NCBI GenBank assembly: GCA_910579525.1
Contig: CAJTUK010000001.1
Coordinates: 124,001-188,000, forward strand
Length of the DNA: 64,000 nucleotides
Reading direction: 5' to 3'
From: an uncultured Christensenella sp.
GTDB taxonomy: Bacteria > Bacillota > Clostridia > Christensenellales > Borkfalkiaceae
The position numbers and the translations under genes are program-made. Below the pieces are notes generated by a model. That model did no database searches, was not told where the DNA came from, and saw only the letters and a program-made list of their open reading frames with translations. Below, one piece after another: positions 26,264-35,782 of the stretch. Position 1 is the stretch's first letter; each line of letters starts with the position of its first letter.

Positions 26264-26297
26264 AAAACCCACCGCGGATATCCGCGGTGGATTTTTT
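26264..26297. terminator. bidirectional terminator, aspS / SGNH hydrolase
   Basis: Perfect palindrome CCACCGCGGA-TA-TCCGCGGTGG (26269-26290) with T6 after it on the plus strand and T5 on the minus strand. Confidence 0.88.
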
Positions 26298-26979
26298 ATA
26301 GACTTAATAAAACTTCTTTAATTACAGGCAAATACTTTTCAACATACCCCCTGTCGTTAGGGTGCGTACCGTCCCCTCTGCCCCAGTTGTAAGTATCGGC
26401 GGTATATAAATCTCTATGATCGGGAAGAAACGTGTTCAAATCACTGCACGTATAAATATCCGCAACCGTCACGCCCCACTTTTTACACAGTTCTATAGCG
26501 CGCTCGCCGTAAATTTTTTGAATTTCTTCCCCCCGCCTGCCCATATTGTGGGGACGCACAAAAATCACCTTTGCCGTCGGGAAATACTTTTTAAAGGCGC
26601 TTAAAATATTTTCAAAACAATTCGTAAAAGTAGAACCTTCTTTTTTTACGGAAAATATATCGAAGCTCTCAAAACCTTCGACCGTTTCACCCAAAGGCAC
26701 GTCGTAACTTATTCCGTCCGACTTACAACAATCGTTGGTAAATCCGTCGAAAATTACGTAATCCGGCAATTCCGAATTTTCTATAGCCGTTTTAACCTGT
26801 TCAACAAGCCAGTTCTTTCCTTCGAAATATCCGACTCGGGCTCCGCCAACGCAGTATTTTTTTAAATCGAAACCGAACTCTCTTACTAAATATTCGCCGA
26901 CACCGAACCCGTCGTTGCCGGAACCGAACATTATGCTGTCGCCGAAAACCAAAAGTTTTTTACCGGTAAATCTATCCAT
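26296..26979 (-). CDS. SGNH/GDSL family hydrolase
   Basis: A 227-residue cytoplasmic esterase-like protein. The four blocks are present: GDSIMFG with nucleophile Ser15, a glycine in GGARVG (45-50), Asn82 in DGFTND, and DGTHPND with Asp203 and His206. The natural ester is unknown; related stand-alone proteins include acyl-thioesterases and carbohydrate deacetylases. No signal peptide. Monocistronic, facing aspS across a shared terminator. Confidence 0.88.
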   Translation of the reverse strand: MDRFTGKKLLVFGDSIMFGSGNDGFGVGEYLVREFGFDLKKYCVGGARVGYFEGKNWLVEQVKTAIENSELPDYVIFDGFTNDCCKSDGISYDVPLGETVEGFESFDIFSVKKEGSTFTNCFENILSAFKKYFPTAKVIFVRPHNMGRRGEEIQKIYGERAIELCKKWGVTVADIYTCSDLNTFLPDHRDLYTADTYNWGRGDGTHPNDRGYVEKYLPVIKEVLLSL

Positions 26980-27084
26980 ATTACACCGAATACCCCTTAT
27001 TTTTTACGCGTTTAGCGCTCAACTTCGGAGATGCAAAACGTATTTTACTACCATTATACGCATATGTCAACAAATTCCGACCAA

Positions 27085-27214
27085 AAAGAAAGTTCGGCGC
27101 AAATAATTGCGCCGAACCGACTTTTCCCCTATTATTTCACAGCTTTACCGCCGCTAAATATAGCTCCTTCCGAGGAAGGAATTATAAAATATCACATATT
27201 TTGATATTTGTCAA
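27085..27214 (-). other. possible short transcription unit between the zinc-ribbon and SGNH genes
   Basis: On the minus strand TTGACA (27209-27214) is followed by the palindrome ATATCA...TGATAT (27190-27208), a hairpin TCCTTCC/GGAAGGA that ends in a Shine-Dalgarno-like GGAAGGAG, an 18-codon frame without ATG ending IFSGGKAVK-stop, and a perfect terminator GTTCGGCGCAA / TTGCGCCGAAC (27092-27117) with a T-rich tail. It may be a small RNA, a tiny peptide gene, or simply the operon's terminator region. The -10 (TATTTT) is poor. Confidence 0.4.
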
Positions 27215-27249
27215 CAATTTTTTACAAATTTTGTGCAAACAGCACAATT

Positions 27250-27954
27250 TTATTCACTGAAAAGTATTCTGTGGCAGTTTTCGCAATCGGTTACCTTTCC
27301 GCCGGAAATAAGTTCTTTGCCCGCAAGGGAAAGTTCGTTTCCGCATTTGGAACATCTTCCGCCCTTTACCGCGCACAAAATCGGAAAAATGCGCTCGCTT
27401 CGCTTTTCCTCATATTTTTTCATGAGCTCCCCGTCAATACCCTTTGCAAGCACAGCAAGTTCCTTTTTAAGCGCGGTAACTTCTTCTAACTTGCTTTCCT
27501 TGTACTTTTTATAAATTTCGGAATATTCAGCGTACTGCTTCTGAACCGCTATCGTCTTTTTCTTCATATCGCGGTATTCTTCGTCCGCGTCTTTCGCCGA
27601 TTTTTCGAGAGCGAAAACTTCAGCTTTTATTTTTTTAATTTTTTCAGATAACTGAAGAGCCTTTTTCTTATAAAAAGCTACGTCGGCACCGCCGTCTACC
27701 AGCTTGTCCAGATTGTCGAAATCCTGCAAAGTTTCGGCAAGCTCCCCGTACATTTTGTCAAGCTTGTTTAAAACGGTTTGCACTTCGACCGCACGGGCTT
27801 CAAGCGCGTCCAACTTTTCCGGCGCGGTTTTGGTTAAAAAGTTTTTTGTTTGAACGTAGTTTTTTCTCTCTTCGGAAGAGGACGTTTCACGTTCTAGCTT
27901 TAACAGTCTTTCATCCGTTTCCTGATACTTTAATAGTTTTTCTACCTGCGACAT
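27250..27954 (-). CDS. coiled-coil protein with C-terminal C4 zinc ribbon
   Basis: A 234-residue protein: residues 1-185 form long charged coiled coils, and the C-terminus has two CxxC pairs (CSKCG and CENCH) spaced by about 20 residues, a C4-type zinc ribbon. The family is widespread and usually sits beside Nif3-like genes, as it does here, but its function is not established; a role in nucleic-acid or protein assembly has been guessed. It is the last gene of the dgt-dnaG-rpoD unit, 18 bases after the Nif3 gene, with a ribosome binding site AAGGAG. Confidence 0.88.
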   Translation of the reverse strand: MSQVEKLLKYQETDERLLKLERETSSSEERKNYVQTKNFLTKTAPEKLDALEARAVEVQTVLNKLDKMYGELAETLQDFDNLDKLVDGGADVAFYKKKALQLSEKIKKIKAEVFALEKSAKDADEEYRDMKKKTIAVQKQYAEYSEIYKKYKESKLEEVTALKKELAVLAKGIDGELMKKYEEKRSERIFPILCAVKGGRCSKCGNELSLAGKELISGGKVTDCENCHRILFSE

Positions 27955-27972
27955 ATATATCTCCTTATGGGG

Positions 27973-28761
27973 TTAAAGCACACTGCCGTCAGTATAATAC
28001 TGCGACGGAACGCCCAGCCCCTGTTTGATTTTTAGATAAATTTTATTAAACCCGTAATTTTCCGAAGCGTAATGAGTAAGAACAATTACTGCCAATCCGC
28101 TTTGAACCAATGCGAGAATTTCGTGGTGCTTCATATCTGCGGACACAAATGCGTCGGCGCTGTTTTTTATTGCGAACGCCATATTATAATCGTCGCAACC
28201 CGCTCCGCAAAACGAAGCTACGCGGCTTATTTTTTTATCGGGCGCGCCGTAAACGAGCACCCTTTCGGAGTTGAATTCTTTTTTAATTGATTTTACGTAG
28301 TCGGCTAATATTACGGAGGCAATTTCATAAACTCTGCCATAGCCCCCACCTTCTATATACGCCGCGATTTTACATTCTCGCCCGCCGAGTCCGCACATCA
28401 GTTGATAGTCTATGCCTTGCGGCGCGGCGTCGAAATTCAAGTGCATACTGATTACGGAAATACCGCTTTTAAAACACCTTGAAAGCGCGCGGGCCTGTGA
28501 ATTCGACTTCATGTCGAAACGGCTTATTCCGCCGTAAATTGCAGGGTGATGCGTTATTATTAGATTAAAACCGAGTTCTTCCGCCTTACTTACGGCACTC
28601 TCCGACAAATCGAGAGCAAACAGCGCACCTGTTACCGGAACTCCGCAATTAATAATAATGCCGCTGTTATCGTACATTTTAAATTTAGCGCAAAAGTCGT
28701 CGGATAGCTTTACAGGCGCAACCTCGCGCTCTAAAATCGAAAAAATATCTTCTACTGTCAT
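27973..28761 (-). CDS. Nif3-like dinuclear metal centre protein
   Basis: A 262-residue protein of the Nif3/YqfO (DUF34) family, which forms toroidal hexamers with a two-metal site. Conserved metal-ligand motifs are LIITHHPAIYGG near 65-76, SMHLNFDAAPQGID near 110-123 and the late ADMKHHEIL and HYASENYG. It lacks the long insert of the B. subtilis form. Physiological reaction is unknown; the old GTP cyclohydrolase label is doubtful. It overlaps trmK by four bases, an arrangement conserved in Bacillota (rpoD-trmK-nif3). Confidence 0.93.
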   Translation of the reverse strand: MTVEDIFSILEREVAPVKLSDDFCAKFKMYDNSGIIINCGVPVTGALFALDLSESAVSKAEELGFNLIITHHPAIYGGISRFDMKSNSQARALSRCFKSGISVISMHLNFDAAPQGIDYQLMCGLGGRECKIAAYIEGGGYGRVYEIASVILADYVKSIKKEFNSERVLVYGAPDKKISRVASFCGAGCDDYNMAFAIKNSADAFVSADMKHHEILALVQSGLAVIVLTHYASENYGFNKIYLKIKQGLGVPSQYYTDGSVL

Positions 28762-29396
28762 TTTTTTATCACTCCGCGTATCAAATTTGCTTGCGCCTCT
28801 ATTTCCGAACGCGTTTCCGCATTAAGCGGCCTTTCAAGATAATCCAGCTTTTTTTTGAGCTCGCTTTTTAAAAACTCCTGCGCCGAAGGTAATGATAAAT
28901 TTAACCCGTATTCCAGCTCTGCTTCGCCGTAACTTGCCGCTGCTCCGGTTCTCGAGCCTTTAATAACCGTATAAAATTTGCCGGAACTTTCGAAAATCTC
29001 GTCCTTTACTATCGAACCGCCCGCCGCGATAATGTATTCACGAACCGCACGGGCGTTTTTCATAGGCTGAAACACGAATTTTTCAGGCATAAAAGAATTT
29101 TTTAAAATTGCGACTATCTCGTCGCCGCCCATACCGGCAATAAGTATTTCTTCTGTATTCGACTCTATTTTTTCAAGTCCGTTACAACAAACCGCCGTAA
29201 CTCTGTTTTCTGAAATATAATCTTTAAGAAGCTTTTGCGCCTTTTCGAGACATTTTGCGCTGATATCGGAAATTACCGCAGTCCTGCACAATCCGTTCTT
29301 TAACATGTAGAGCGTACAATAACCGTGATCGCACCCCACGTCGGCAAAAGTTTCACACTTATCCAAATACGAACAGAGAGTTTTTATTCTGTCCAT
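28758..29396 (-). CDS. trmK: tRNA (adenine-22 N1)-methyltransferase
   Basis: A 212-residue class I methyltransferase that makes m1A22 in the D loop of tRNAs, using S-adenosylmethionine. SAM motif DVGCDHGYCTLYM lies near 19-31, and LIAGMGGDEIV near 85-95 corresponds to the family's catalytic motif IV region; the helical C-terminus is typical. Its ATG shares a base with the TGA stop of rpoD, so it is translationally coupled. Position between rpoD and the Nif3 gene is the standard Bacillota arrangement. Confidence 0.94.
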   Translation of the reverse strand: MDRIKTLCSYLDKCETFADVGCDHGYCTLYMLKNGLCRTAVISDISAKCLEKAQKLLKDYISENRVTAVCCNGLEKIESNTEEILIAGMGGDEIVAILKNSFMPEKFVFQPMKNARAVREYIIAAGGSIVKDEIFESSGKFYTVIKGSRTGAAASYGEAELEYGLNLSLPSAQEFLKSELKKKLDYLERPLNAETRSEIEAQANLIRGVIKK

Positions 29397-30457
29397 CAGG
29401 TATCCAAAAAGTCTTTTAAATGTTTCGAACGCGAGGGATGGCGAAGCTTACGAAGAGCCTTTGCCTCTATCTGACGGATACGTTCGCGGGTTACGTTGAA
29501 TTCACGTCCGACCTCTTCGAGAGTGCGGGGTCTGCCGTCGTCCACGCCGTAGCGGAGCCTTAACACCTTTTCTTCACGCGGGGTCAAACTGTTAAGCACC
29601 GATAAAAGCGTTTCTTTAAGCATAGTTGTAGACACGCTTTCCGACGGGGTAACCGTTGTTACGTCTTCTATAAAGTCGCCGAGATGACTGTCCTCTTCTT
29701 CGCCTATTGGCGTTTCCAAAGAAACAGGATCCTGCGCTATTTTCTGGATTTCGCACACGCGTTCCTCGCTTATCCCCATCTCTTTGGCAATTTCCGCGGG
29801 GGTCGGTTCGCGCCCCAGCTTTTGCAAGAGTATACGCGATACGCGGGTAAGTTTGTTAATTGTTTCAACCATATGCACGGGTATACGGATTGTACGCGCC
29901 TGATCGGCTATCGCTCTGGTTATCGCCTGCCTTATCCACCACGTTGCATACGTTGAGAATTTGAATCCTTTTTGATAATCGAACTTTTCAACCGCCTTCA
30001 TAAGCCCCAGATTGCCTTCCTGTATGAGGTCGAGGAAAAGCATTCCGCGCCCAACGTATCTCTTTGCTATTGATACAACAAGCCTTAAATTGGCTTCGGA
30101 AAGGCGTTTTTTCGCTTCCTCGTCGCCCTCTTCCTGCATTCTGCGGGCAAGCTCGATTTCGTCGTCGCCGGACAAAAGAGGAACTCGGCCTATATCTTTA
30201 AGATACATTTTTACGGGGTCGTCGAGACCGATATCGGAAAGCGCCTGTTCGTATAGTTCTTTATCCCTTTCGGCTTCGTCTATTATCTGTATGCTTGCCT
30301 CGGCAATGGATTTATAAACGAAATCCATCTGCGCGGGAGTGGTTTCATACTTTTCCATAATGTCGCAAAGCGTGTTTGTGCTTATAGAGCCTTTAGCGCC
30401 GTACGTATCTATTATACCTTTTAAAATTTCGGCAAGTTTTTGTTCGGATAAATTCAT
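29396..30457 (-). CDS. rpoD: primary RNA polymerase sigma factor (sigma-A/RpoD)
   Basis: The 353-residue housekeeping sigma factor. Region 1.1 is short; region 1.2 has [20 protein letters not shown], region 2 includes [20 protein letters not shown] and [20 protein letters not shown] for -10 recognition and melting, region 3 follows, and region 4 ends with the helix-turn-helix [20 protein letters not shown] that reads the -35 box. It overlaps dnaG by four bases in the classical dnaG-rpoD macromolecular-synthesis arrangement. The perfect TTGACA/TATAAT promoters in the window agree with its conserved recognition helices. Confidence 0.98.
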   Translation of the reverse strand: MNLSEQKLAEILKGIIDTYGAKGSISTNTLCDIMEKYETTPAQMDFVYKSIAEASIQIIDEAERDKELYEQALSDIGLDDPVKMYLKDIGRVPLLSGDDEIELARRMQEEGDEEAKKRLSEANLRLVVSIAKRYVGRGMLFLDLIQEGNLGLMKAVEKFDYQKGFKFSTYATWWIRQAITRAIADQARTIRIPVHMVETINKLTRVSRILLQKLGREPTPAEIAKEMGISEERVCEIQKIAQDPVSLETPIGEEEDSHLGDFIEDVTTVTPSESVSTTMLKETLLSVLNSLTPREEKVLRLRYGVDDGRPRTLEEVGREFNVTRERIRQIEAKALRKLRHPSRSKHLKDFLDT

Positions 30458-32244
30458 AATTTCTCTCCGCTTTTAATTTGATTCTTTAGTATTATTAATT
30501 TTTGAAGTTCACCCGTAAGATTTTTGCGCTTCGTAACGTCGCTTTCGGAGGAAATTTCCGCTTGCAACGCCGCAATCTTACCGTCTATTCCGTATAACCG
30601 CAACGTCTTTAAACAGTCGCTGTAATACTTTTGAGCCACCTCGCCTTTTAGTCTTTCACCGTCGGAATAGTCGAATATTCTTGTGACCTCGGCATATTCT
30701 TCGGTACCCTCGTCAAACAAATCCAAAAGTTCCGCCGGACGAACTTTTTCACCTAAAAGTTTTTGAGTATTCACGTATTTGGATATAATCTCGTGTACTC
30801 CGCTTGCATAAGTTATCCCTGATATATCCTCCGTTTCCGCAAGTTTTGGGCTGAACAATGCCGCCGCTATTACAAAGCGGGACGCCCGTTCCCACACGGA
30901 AGACACATCCTTTCTTTCGATTCTCTGCGTAACCGGAGCTTCGACTACCGGCACGGCGTCCACGTCGCGCCGCAACGATTCGTAAGTTATACCCGTAGTA
31001 TCGCGAAGTTGTTTTATAAGGTCCTCCTGCTCGGCGGAACTTTCCGCGGTTTTTATTATTTTAACCGCCTCGGAAACGTATTTTCTTTTATCGTCGGTTT
31101 TAGACAAGTCAAAACCGCGTGCCGCCGTTTTGAGCTTGTAATCTATTAACGGCATAGCCATGTCGAGCCGTTTTTGATATTCTGACGCGCCGAGTTTTTT
31201 GATTACGTCGTCGGGATCAAGTCCGTCGTTAAGCGGCACCACCTTAACGTTTAAACCGTTGCTTTTTAATATATCGAGTCCGCGCGCGTTAGCCTTTTGT
31301 CCTGCGGAGTCTCCGTCGTAACTTATTAAAACGTTGTCGGAATACCTTTTAAGCAACCTTGCCTGATCCTGCGTGAGCGAAGTTCCCATACTTGCCACGA
31401 CGTTAGTAAATCCAACCTGATAAAGGGAAATCGTATCCATATAACCCTCTACCATTATAACATTACTTATATTTTGAGTCTTTTTTAGCTTTTTTAAAAG
31501 GTTTATATTGTAAAGCGACTTGCTTTTGTTGAAAACTATCGTGTCTTTAGTGTTTTTATACTTACCGAAATCGGTTTTTTCAAGCCGTCTGCCACCGAAT
31601 GCAATAACTTCGTTCATGGCGTTGATTATAGGGAAAATAAGTCTGCCGCCTTGCGAATCAATAAGCCTGCCTTCCGCTTCGCTTACGACTCCGCTCTCGA
31701 GCATATCCCGCCTGTCGAATCCTTTGGATAATAGAAATTTCGGAAGGTCGTTATAATTGAGACTCGCGCCCAAACCGAACTTTCTAACTATATTCGACGG
31801 GATTTGCCTCTTTAATATGTATTCGATATGTCTATCGGCATTGCCGGAATTCAAATTATTGAGATAAAAACGAGCCGACGCGGCGAGAATTTCGAGCACT
31901 GCGTCTTTCTTCCTTTTGAGTTCTACAGTCTGCCCGTTATCAAAAGCCGTATGCGGCATAGAGAGCCCCGCCCGTTCGGCAAGCAGTTTAACCGCGTCTA
32001 TAAACTCGATATTTTCCATGCTTTGGACAAACTTTATTACGTCGCCGGATTCCCCGCAACCGAAACAGTGAAAGTACTGGTCGCTTTCGTTAATAGCAAA
32101 CGACGGCGTCTTTTCGTGATGAAACGGGCAACATGCCCACCACGTGCCGCCTTTACGTTCGAGAGAAATATACCCTCCCGCAACTTCTATTATATTAAGT
32201 TTTTGTTTGAGAGTTGACAAAAACTCTTTTAAATCGCTTGCCAT
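30454..32244 (-). CDS. dnaG: DNA primase
   Basis: A 596-residue primase that makes RNA primers at the replication fork. The N-terminal CHC2 zinc finger is clear (Cys39, His42, Cys60, Cys63 in [13 protein letters not shown] and [12 protein letters not shown]). The TOPRIM core has [14 protein letters not shown] and [11 protein letters not shown]. The C-terminal helicase-binding region (from about 430) is diverged, as usual. It lies four bases after dgt and is coupled to rpoD. Confidence 0.97.
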   Translation of the reverse strand: MASDLKEFLSTLKQKLNIIEVAGGYISLERKGGTWWACCPFHHEKTPSFAINESDQYFHCFGCGESGDVIKFVQSMENIEFIDAVKLLAERAGLSMPHTAFDNGQTVELKRKKDAVLEILAASARFYLNNLNSGNADRHIEYILKRQIPSNIVRKFGLGASLNYNDLPKFLLSKGFDRRDMLESGVVSEAEGRLIDSQGGRLIFPIINAMNEVIAFGGRRLEKTDFGKYKNTKDTIVFNKSKSLYNINLLKKLKKTQNISNVIMVEGYMDTISLYQVGFTNVVASMGTSLTQDQARLLKRYSDNVLISYDGDSAGQKANARGLDILKSNGLNVKVVPLNDGLDPDDVIKKLGASEYQKRLDMAMPLIDYKLKTAARGFDLSKTDDKRKYVSEAVKIIKTAESSAEQEDLIKQLRDTTGITYESLRRDVDAVPVVEAPVTQRIERKDVSSVWERASRFVIAAALFSPKLAETEDISGITYASGVHEIISKYVNTQKLLGEKVRPAELLDLFDEGTEEYAEVTRIFDYSDGERLKGEVAQKYYSDCLKTLRLYGIDGKIAALQAEISSESDVTKRKNLTGELQKLIILKNQIKSGEKL

Positions 32245-32248
32245 ATTA

Positions 32249-33265
32249 TTATGTTTCGTCTATAAACGACCACCCTTTGGGCACGAAAATTTTGTTGAAA
32301 GTGTAAACGGCATACTTGTCCGTCATAGACGAAAGATAGTCGCACACAACTTGTTCTTTACAATATTTATCCGTAAGTTTTACGTAGCTTTCCGGAAGAG
32401 AGTCTACGTTTTTTATAAAGTAGTCGTACATAGCGGTGAGCATGCGCTCCGCTTTTTCTTCTTCGCCTCTGGCTGAATCGGAAAAGTAAACTTTTTCGAA
32501 CATAAACGACCGCAACGCCTCGCTCGCGTCGCTTACCCGCTTGTCCATATTCACAATATTTTTGCCCGCAGAAGTTCGGTAAATCGAGGATATTGCGGTG
32601 TTAATTCTCTCTCTCGAGCTGTTGCCGAGCACTTGAGTAATCTCTTTCGGAACAGCTTTTTCGGTGAGCAATCCTGCACGGATAGCGTCGTCTATATCGT
32701 GATTTATATAAGCTATTCTGTCTGCAAGCGAAACGCATTTACCTTCCAACGTCGAAGGCGTTCCGCTCTTCGGATGATGTAATATCCCGTCGCGCACTTC
32801 TTTTGTAAGATTGAGCCCGCAGCCGTCCTTTTCGAGCACTTCCACTACCCTGACAGACTGAACGCTATGTTTGAAGCCGAACGGTGAAAGTTTGTTCAAT
32901 ATCCTTTCCCCGCTGTGCCCGAAAGGCGTATGCCCCAAGTCGTGACCGAGTGCTATTGCTTCAGCCAAATCCTCGTTTAAAGACAGCGCGCGGGCTATAC
33001 TCCTTGCTATTTGCGAAACGTCGAGCGTGTGCGTAAGCCTCGTTATATAATGATCTCCCTCCGGCGAAAAGAACACCTGAGTCTTGTTTTTAAGACGGCG
33101 AAACGCCTTACAGTAAATAATCCTGTCTCTGTCGCGCTGAAATTCAGTGCGCATTTTGCAGGGTTCTTCCGCTCTGTCCCTACCCGCCGTATTTTCAGAC
33201 TTGCACGCATAAGGAGACAGAAAAGCGTTCTCTATTTCAAAAGTGCGTTCTTTTAGCGTTTTCAT
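32249..33265 (-). CDS. dgt: dGTP triphosphohydrolase (HD domain)
   Basis: A 338-residue HD-superfamily enzyme that hydrolyses dGTP (and perhaps other dNTPs) to the nucleoside and triphosphate. Signature residues are RRLKNKTQVFFSPEGDHYITR near 56-76, RLTHTLDVSQIARSIARAL with the first His, and the HD pair in ALGHDLGHTPFGHSGE near 105-120. It is the short Gram-positive type. Position directly before dnaG suggests a link between dNTP pool control and priming, common in Clostridia. Confidence 0.93.
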   Translation of the reverse strand: MKTLKERTFEIENAFLSPYACKSENTAGRDRAEEPCKMRTEFQRDRDRIIYCKAFRRLKNKTQVFFSPEGDHYITRLTHTLDVSQIARSIARALSLNEDLAEAIALGHDLGHTPFGHSGERILNKLSPFGFKHSVQSVRVVEVLEKDGCGLNLTKEVRDGILHHPKSGTPSTLEGKCVSLADRIAYINHDIDDAIRAGLLTEKAVPKEITQVLGNSSRERINTAISSIYRTSAGKNIVNMDKRVSDASEALRSFMFEKVYFSDSARGEEEKAERMLTAMYDYFIKNVDSLPESYVKLTDKYCKEQVVCDYLSSMTDKYAVYTFNKIFVPKGWSFIDET

Positions 33266-33329
33266 ATCTATCCGTTAAATAATACGAAAAATTTTCCGAT
33301 ATTACTTTTTTTAATGATTTTTTTTGATA

Positions 33330-34055
33330 TTATTTGCCGAAACCGCCGCCGACGGATAAAACCTCGCCGGTGATATAAGAGCTTTCGGCAAGCATAAGCG
33401 CCGCTTCTCCCACTTCTTCGGGAGCGCCTATTCTGCCGAGAGGTATCGACTCTATCAATTCTTCCATCTCGTTGCCGGTGAGGTGGTCGTTCATCTGCGT
33501 ATCGATAACGCCGGGGGCGACGCAGTTTACACGGATATTCGACGGAGCTAATTCCTTTGCAAGCGCTTTTGTAAAGGCAATCAACGCGCCTTTTGAAGCA
33601 GAATACGCAACCTCGCAACTTGCGCCCACTTCGCCCCAGATAGAGGATATGTTTATTATAGAACCGCCGCCGTCGGCTATCATCTTGTTTACGACCTCAC
33701 GCGAGCACAAAAACGCAGATTTTACGTTTGTATCGAAAACTCTGTTCCAGTCTGCAACGGTGGTATCCTGAATTACTTTTATTTTGGATATCCCGGCGTT
33801 GTTCACAAGCACGTCGAGCCTGCCGTATACCGAAAACAGCTCTTTAAACATATTTTTTACTTGCAGTTCGTCGGATACGTCGGCGCGCATAAGTATAGGG
33901 CAATAGCCGAGCATATTAAATTCTTCCTGCGTGGCTACCGCAGTTTGCTGGTCGCTACGATAGTTCAAAATGACTTCGTAGCCGTGTTGCAAAAAGGCAA
34001 GCGCAATTGCCTTGCCTATTCCTTTAGTTCCGCCGGTAACGAGCGCTATTTTCAT
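33330..34055 (-). CDS. SDR family oxidoreductase, FabG-like
   Basis: A 241-residue classical SDR with TGGTKGIGKAIA at 8-19, NNAG in the middle, the catalytic serine in INISSIWGE and YSASKGALIAFTKALAKE with the Tyr-Lys pair, and a C-terminal ITGEVLSVGGGFGK. It is close to 3-oxoacyl-ACP reductase FabG, but its place after the aro genes rather than in a fab cluster leaves the substrate open. ATG at 34055 is favoured; the frame's TTG at 34070 lies within the GGAG ribosome binding site. Confidence 0.9.
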   Translation of the reverse strand: MKIALVTGGTKGIGKAIALAFLQHGYEVILNYRSDQQTAVATQEEFNMLGYCPILMRADVSDELQVKNMFKELFSVYGRLDVLVNNAGISKIKVIQDTTVADWNRVFDTNVKSAFLCSREVVNKMIADGGGSIINISSIWGEVGASCEVAYSASKGALIAFTKALAKELAPSNIRVNCVAPGVIDTQMNDHLTGNEMEELIESIPLGRIGAPEEVGEAALMLAESSYITGEVLSVGGGFGK

Positions 34056-34092
34056 TTTGCGATTCTCCAAAGCGTAGTTTTAAAACCCATTA

Positions 34093-34581
34093 TTAGAAAA
34101 TTTTTGCAAGAATTTGTTCGGGAGTCAAGTCGTCGGTATCGATAATGATGTCGGCAACCCGTTCGTAAAGTTCACTTCTTTCATTCATCAGTTTTGCAAG
34201 CCGCTCATTAATATCGCCTTTTAATAAGGGACGGGTCCGGTCGCCTTCGAGCCTTGCTATAAGAGTATCGAGCGTCGCTCTTAAATAAACTATTTTCCCG
34301 TTCTTTTTAAAAATACGGACGTTTTCTTCCCTCAAAACGCTTCCTCCGCCCGTTGAAACGACGGCGGCGTTTACTCCGTCATTAAATATTTTTTTGATCG
34401 TTTCCGTTTCGATATCACGGAAATACACTTCTCCGTAGTCGGAAAAAATTTCAGATATAGTTCCGTACTCGCGCTCTATCCAAGCGTCGACGTCGGCTGT
34501 ACTGTAACCGTATATTCTTTCAAACGTATTCATAACGGTAGTTTTTCCGCTACCCGGCATACCTATCAAAATTACGCTCAT
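34093..34581 (-). CDS. aroK: shikimate kinase
   Basis: A 162-residue P-loop kinase that phosphorylates shikimate, the fifth step of chorismate synthesis. Walker A is GMPGSGKTTVMN (8-19), the substrate-binding Asp is in ADVDAWIE, VSTGGGSVLREE holds the family's GGG motif, and DRTRPLLKGD is the lid region. It overlaps aroQ by four bases and closes the aroC-B-E-Q-K block. Next on the same strand is the FabG-like SDR. Confidence 0.95.
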   Translation of the reverse strand: MSVILIGMPGSGKTTVMNTFERIYGYSTADVDAWIEREYGTISEIFSDYGEVYFRDIETETIKKIFNDGVNAAVVSTGGGSVLREENVRIFKKNGKIVYLRATLDTLIARLEGDRTRPLLKGDINERLAKLMNERSELYERVADIIIDTDDLTPEQILAKIF

Positions 34582-34988
34582 AATTTAAAACTCTCGCCGG
34601 CGAGAATATAACTGTTTTTACCGAACCCCAGAATAACGCCCTTGCATACCGCGGATAGAACAGACGTATGCCTGAACTCTTCACGCGCATGAACGTTTGA
34701 CATATGCACTTCAATCACGGGGATTTTTATGGAAGAAATCGCGTCGCGTATGGCTATGCTGTAATGTGTATAAGCGCCGGCATTCAGTATAATCCCGTCG
34801 CAATTTGCCGAGTGCAATTTTTTACAAATTTCCCCTTCGATATCGCTTTGAAAAAATTCGCACTCGTCGCCTTTAAAGTGCGCTTTGATTTCGGCGTTTA
34901 TTTCGTTTAAACTTTGCGAACCGTAAACGCCTTTTTCTCTCTCGCCCGTCATACCGAGGTTAACTCCGTTTATAAATAGCAGTTTCAT
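34578..34988 (-). CDS. aroQ: type II 3-dehydroquinate dehydratase
   Basis: A 136-residue dodecamer-forming enzyme that dehydrates 3-dehydroquinate. The N-terminal FINGVNLGMTGEREKGVYG includes the active-site Asn/Arg/Tyr lid, ILNAGAYTHYSIAIRDAI the conserved catalytic region, and EVHMSNVHAREEFRHTS the His. The lid Tyr and the preceding Asn are retained. It is slightly shorter than the usual 145 residues. Four-base overlaps join it to aroE and aroK. Confidence 0.95.
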   Translation of the reverse strand: MKLLFINGVNLGMTGEREKGVYGSQSLNEINAEIKAHFKGDECEFFQSDIEGEICKKLHSANCDGIILNAGAYTHYSIAIRDAISSIKIPVIEVHMSNVHAREEFRHTSVLSAVCKGVILGFGKNSYILAGESFKL

Positions 34989-35782
34989 TTCCTCACCTTC
35001 AAAAATTCTTCAAACAACGCTTTTGCCGTATCGGCGGACGGCGTTAAGCCGAAAAAGACGCAGTCAGCATAATACGCCTGATAAAACAGCATTGCCTCAC
35101 CGTTTACCGTCTTTTTGCCGAGTTCTTTCGCAATTCTCAAAAATTCGCTCGTTTCCGGAACGTAAATCAGGTCGACTGCGATTTCACACTGCAATATCAA
35201 TTCTTTACCGACGGGTGAAATACCCTCCGTCTTATGCATACCCACGCCTGTAGCGTTAATTACGGCATAATACGGGGTCAAATTAATATTTTCAAGATTT
35301 TTAACGCCTTCAAATTCGCCTGCAACCGTTTTTGCGTTTGTTGAACTTTTATCGTAAATATAAACTTCCGCACCGCAATCGAGCAATTTTTTCGCCGCGC
35401 TTCTGCCCGCGCCGCCGGCTCCGAGCAAAAGAACCTTTTTGCCTTTCACTTCTACGCCGTTATTTTTAAGCATTAGCGCAAACCCAAGCCCGTCGGTATT
35501 ATATCCGGATAAATCACTTGTTTTTACTGTATTGACTGCGCCGAAAACCTTTGCGTCGCCGCAGATTTTTTTGAGGTGCGGCATTACAGTGAGTTTATAA
35601 GGAATAGTGACGTTGACCCCGTCATATGCCCCTAATAAACCGCTTATTCTATCCTCAAACTCATCTTCGGGAACGGATATTTTATCGTAAGAAATACTTT
35701 TACCGAGTTTTTCAGCTATAAAAGAGTGAATTTCCGGACTGACGGATTTAGACACGTCTTTACCGATTACCGCAAGTTTCAT
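34985..35782 (-). CDS. aroE: shikimate dehydrogenase
   Basis: A 265-residue NADP-dependent enzyme that reduces 3-dehydroshikimate. KDVSKSVSPEIHSFIAEKLG binds shikimate, NVTIPYK has the catalytic Lys, NTDGLGF the Asp, and LLGAGGAGRSAAKKL the nucleotide. The ATG at 35782 overlaps the aroB stop (ATGA); upstream in-frame codons belong to aroB. A GAGG ribosome binding site precedes it. Confidence 0.95.
   Translation of the reverse strand: MKLAVIGKDVSKSVSPEIHSFIAEKLGKSISYDKISVPEDEFEDRISGLLGAYDGVNVTIPYKLTVMPHLKKICGDAKVFGAVNTVKTSDLSGYNTDGLGFALMLKNNGVEVKGKKVLLLGAGGAGRSAAKKLLDCGAEVYIYDKSSTNAKTVAGEFEGVKNLENINLTPYYAVINATGVGMHKTEGISPVGKELILQCEIAVDLIYVPETSEFLRIAKELGKKTVNGEAMLFYQAYYADCVFFGLTPSADTAKALFEEFLKVRK

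Noticed and set aside
33268..33618. 116-codon frame overlapping the FabG-like SDR
   Set aside because: Arginine-rich shadow of the SDR in another frame without a ribosome binding site.
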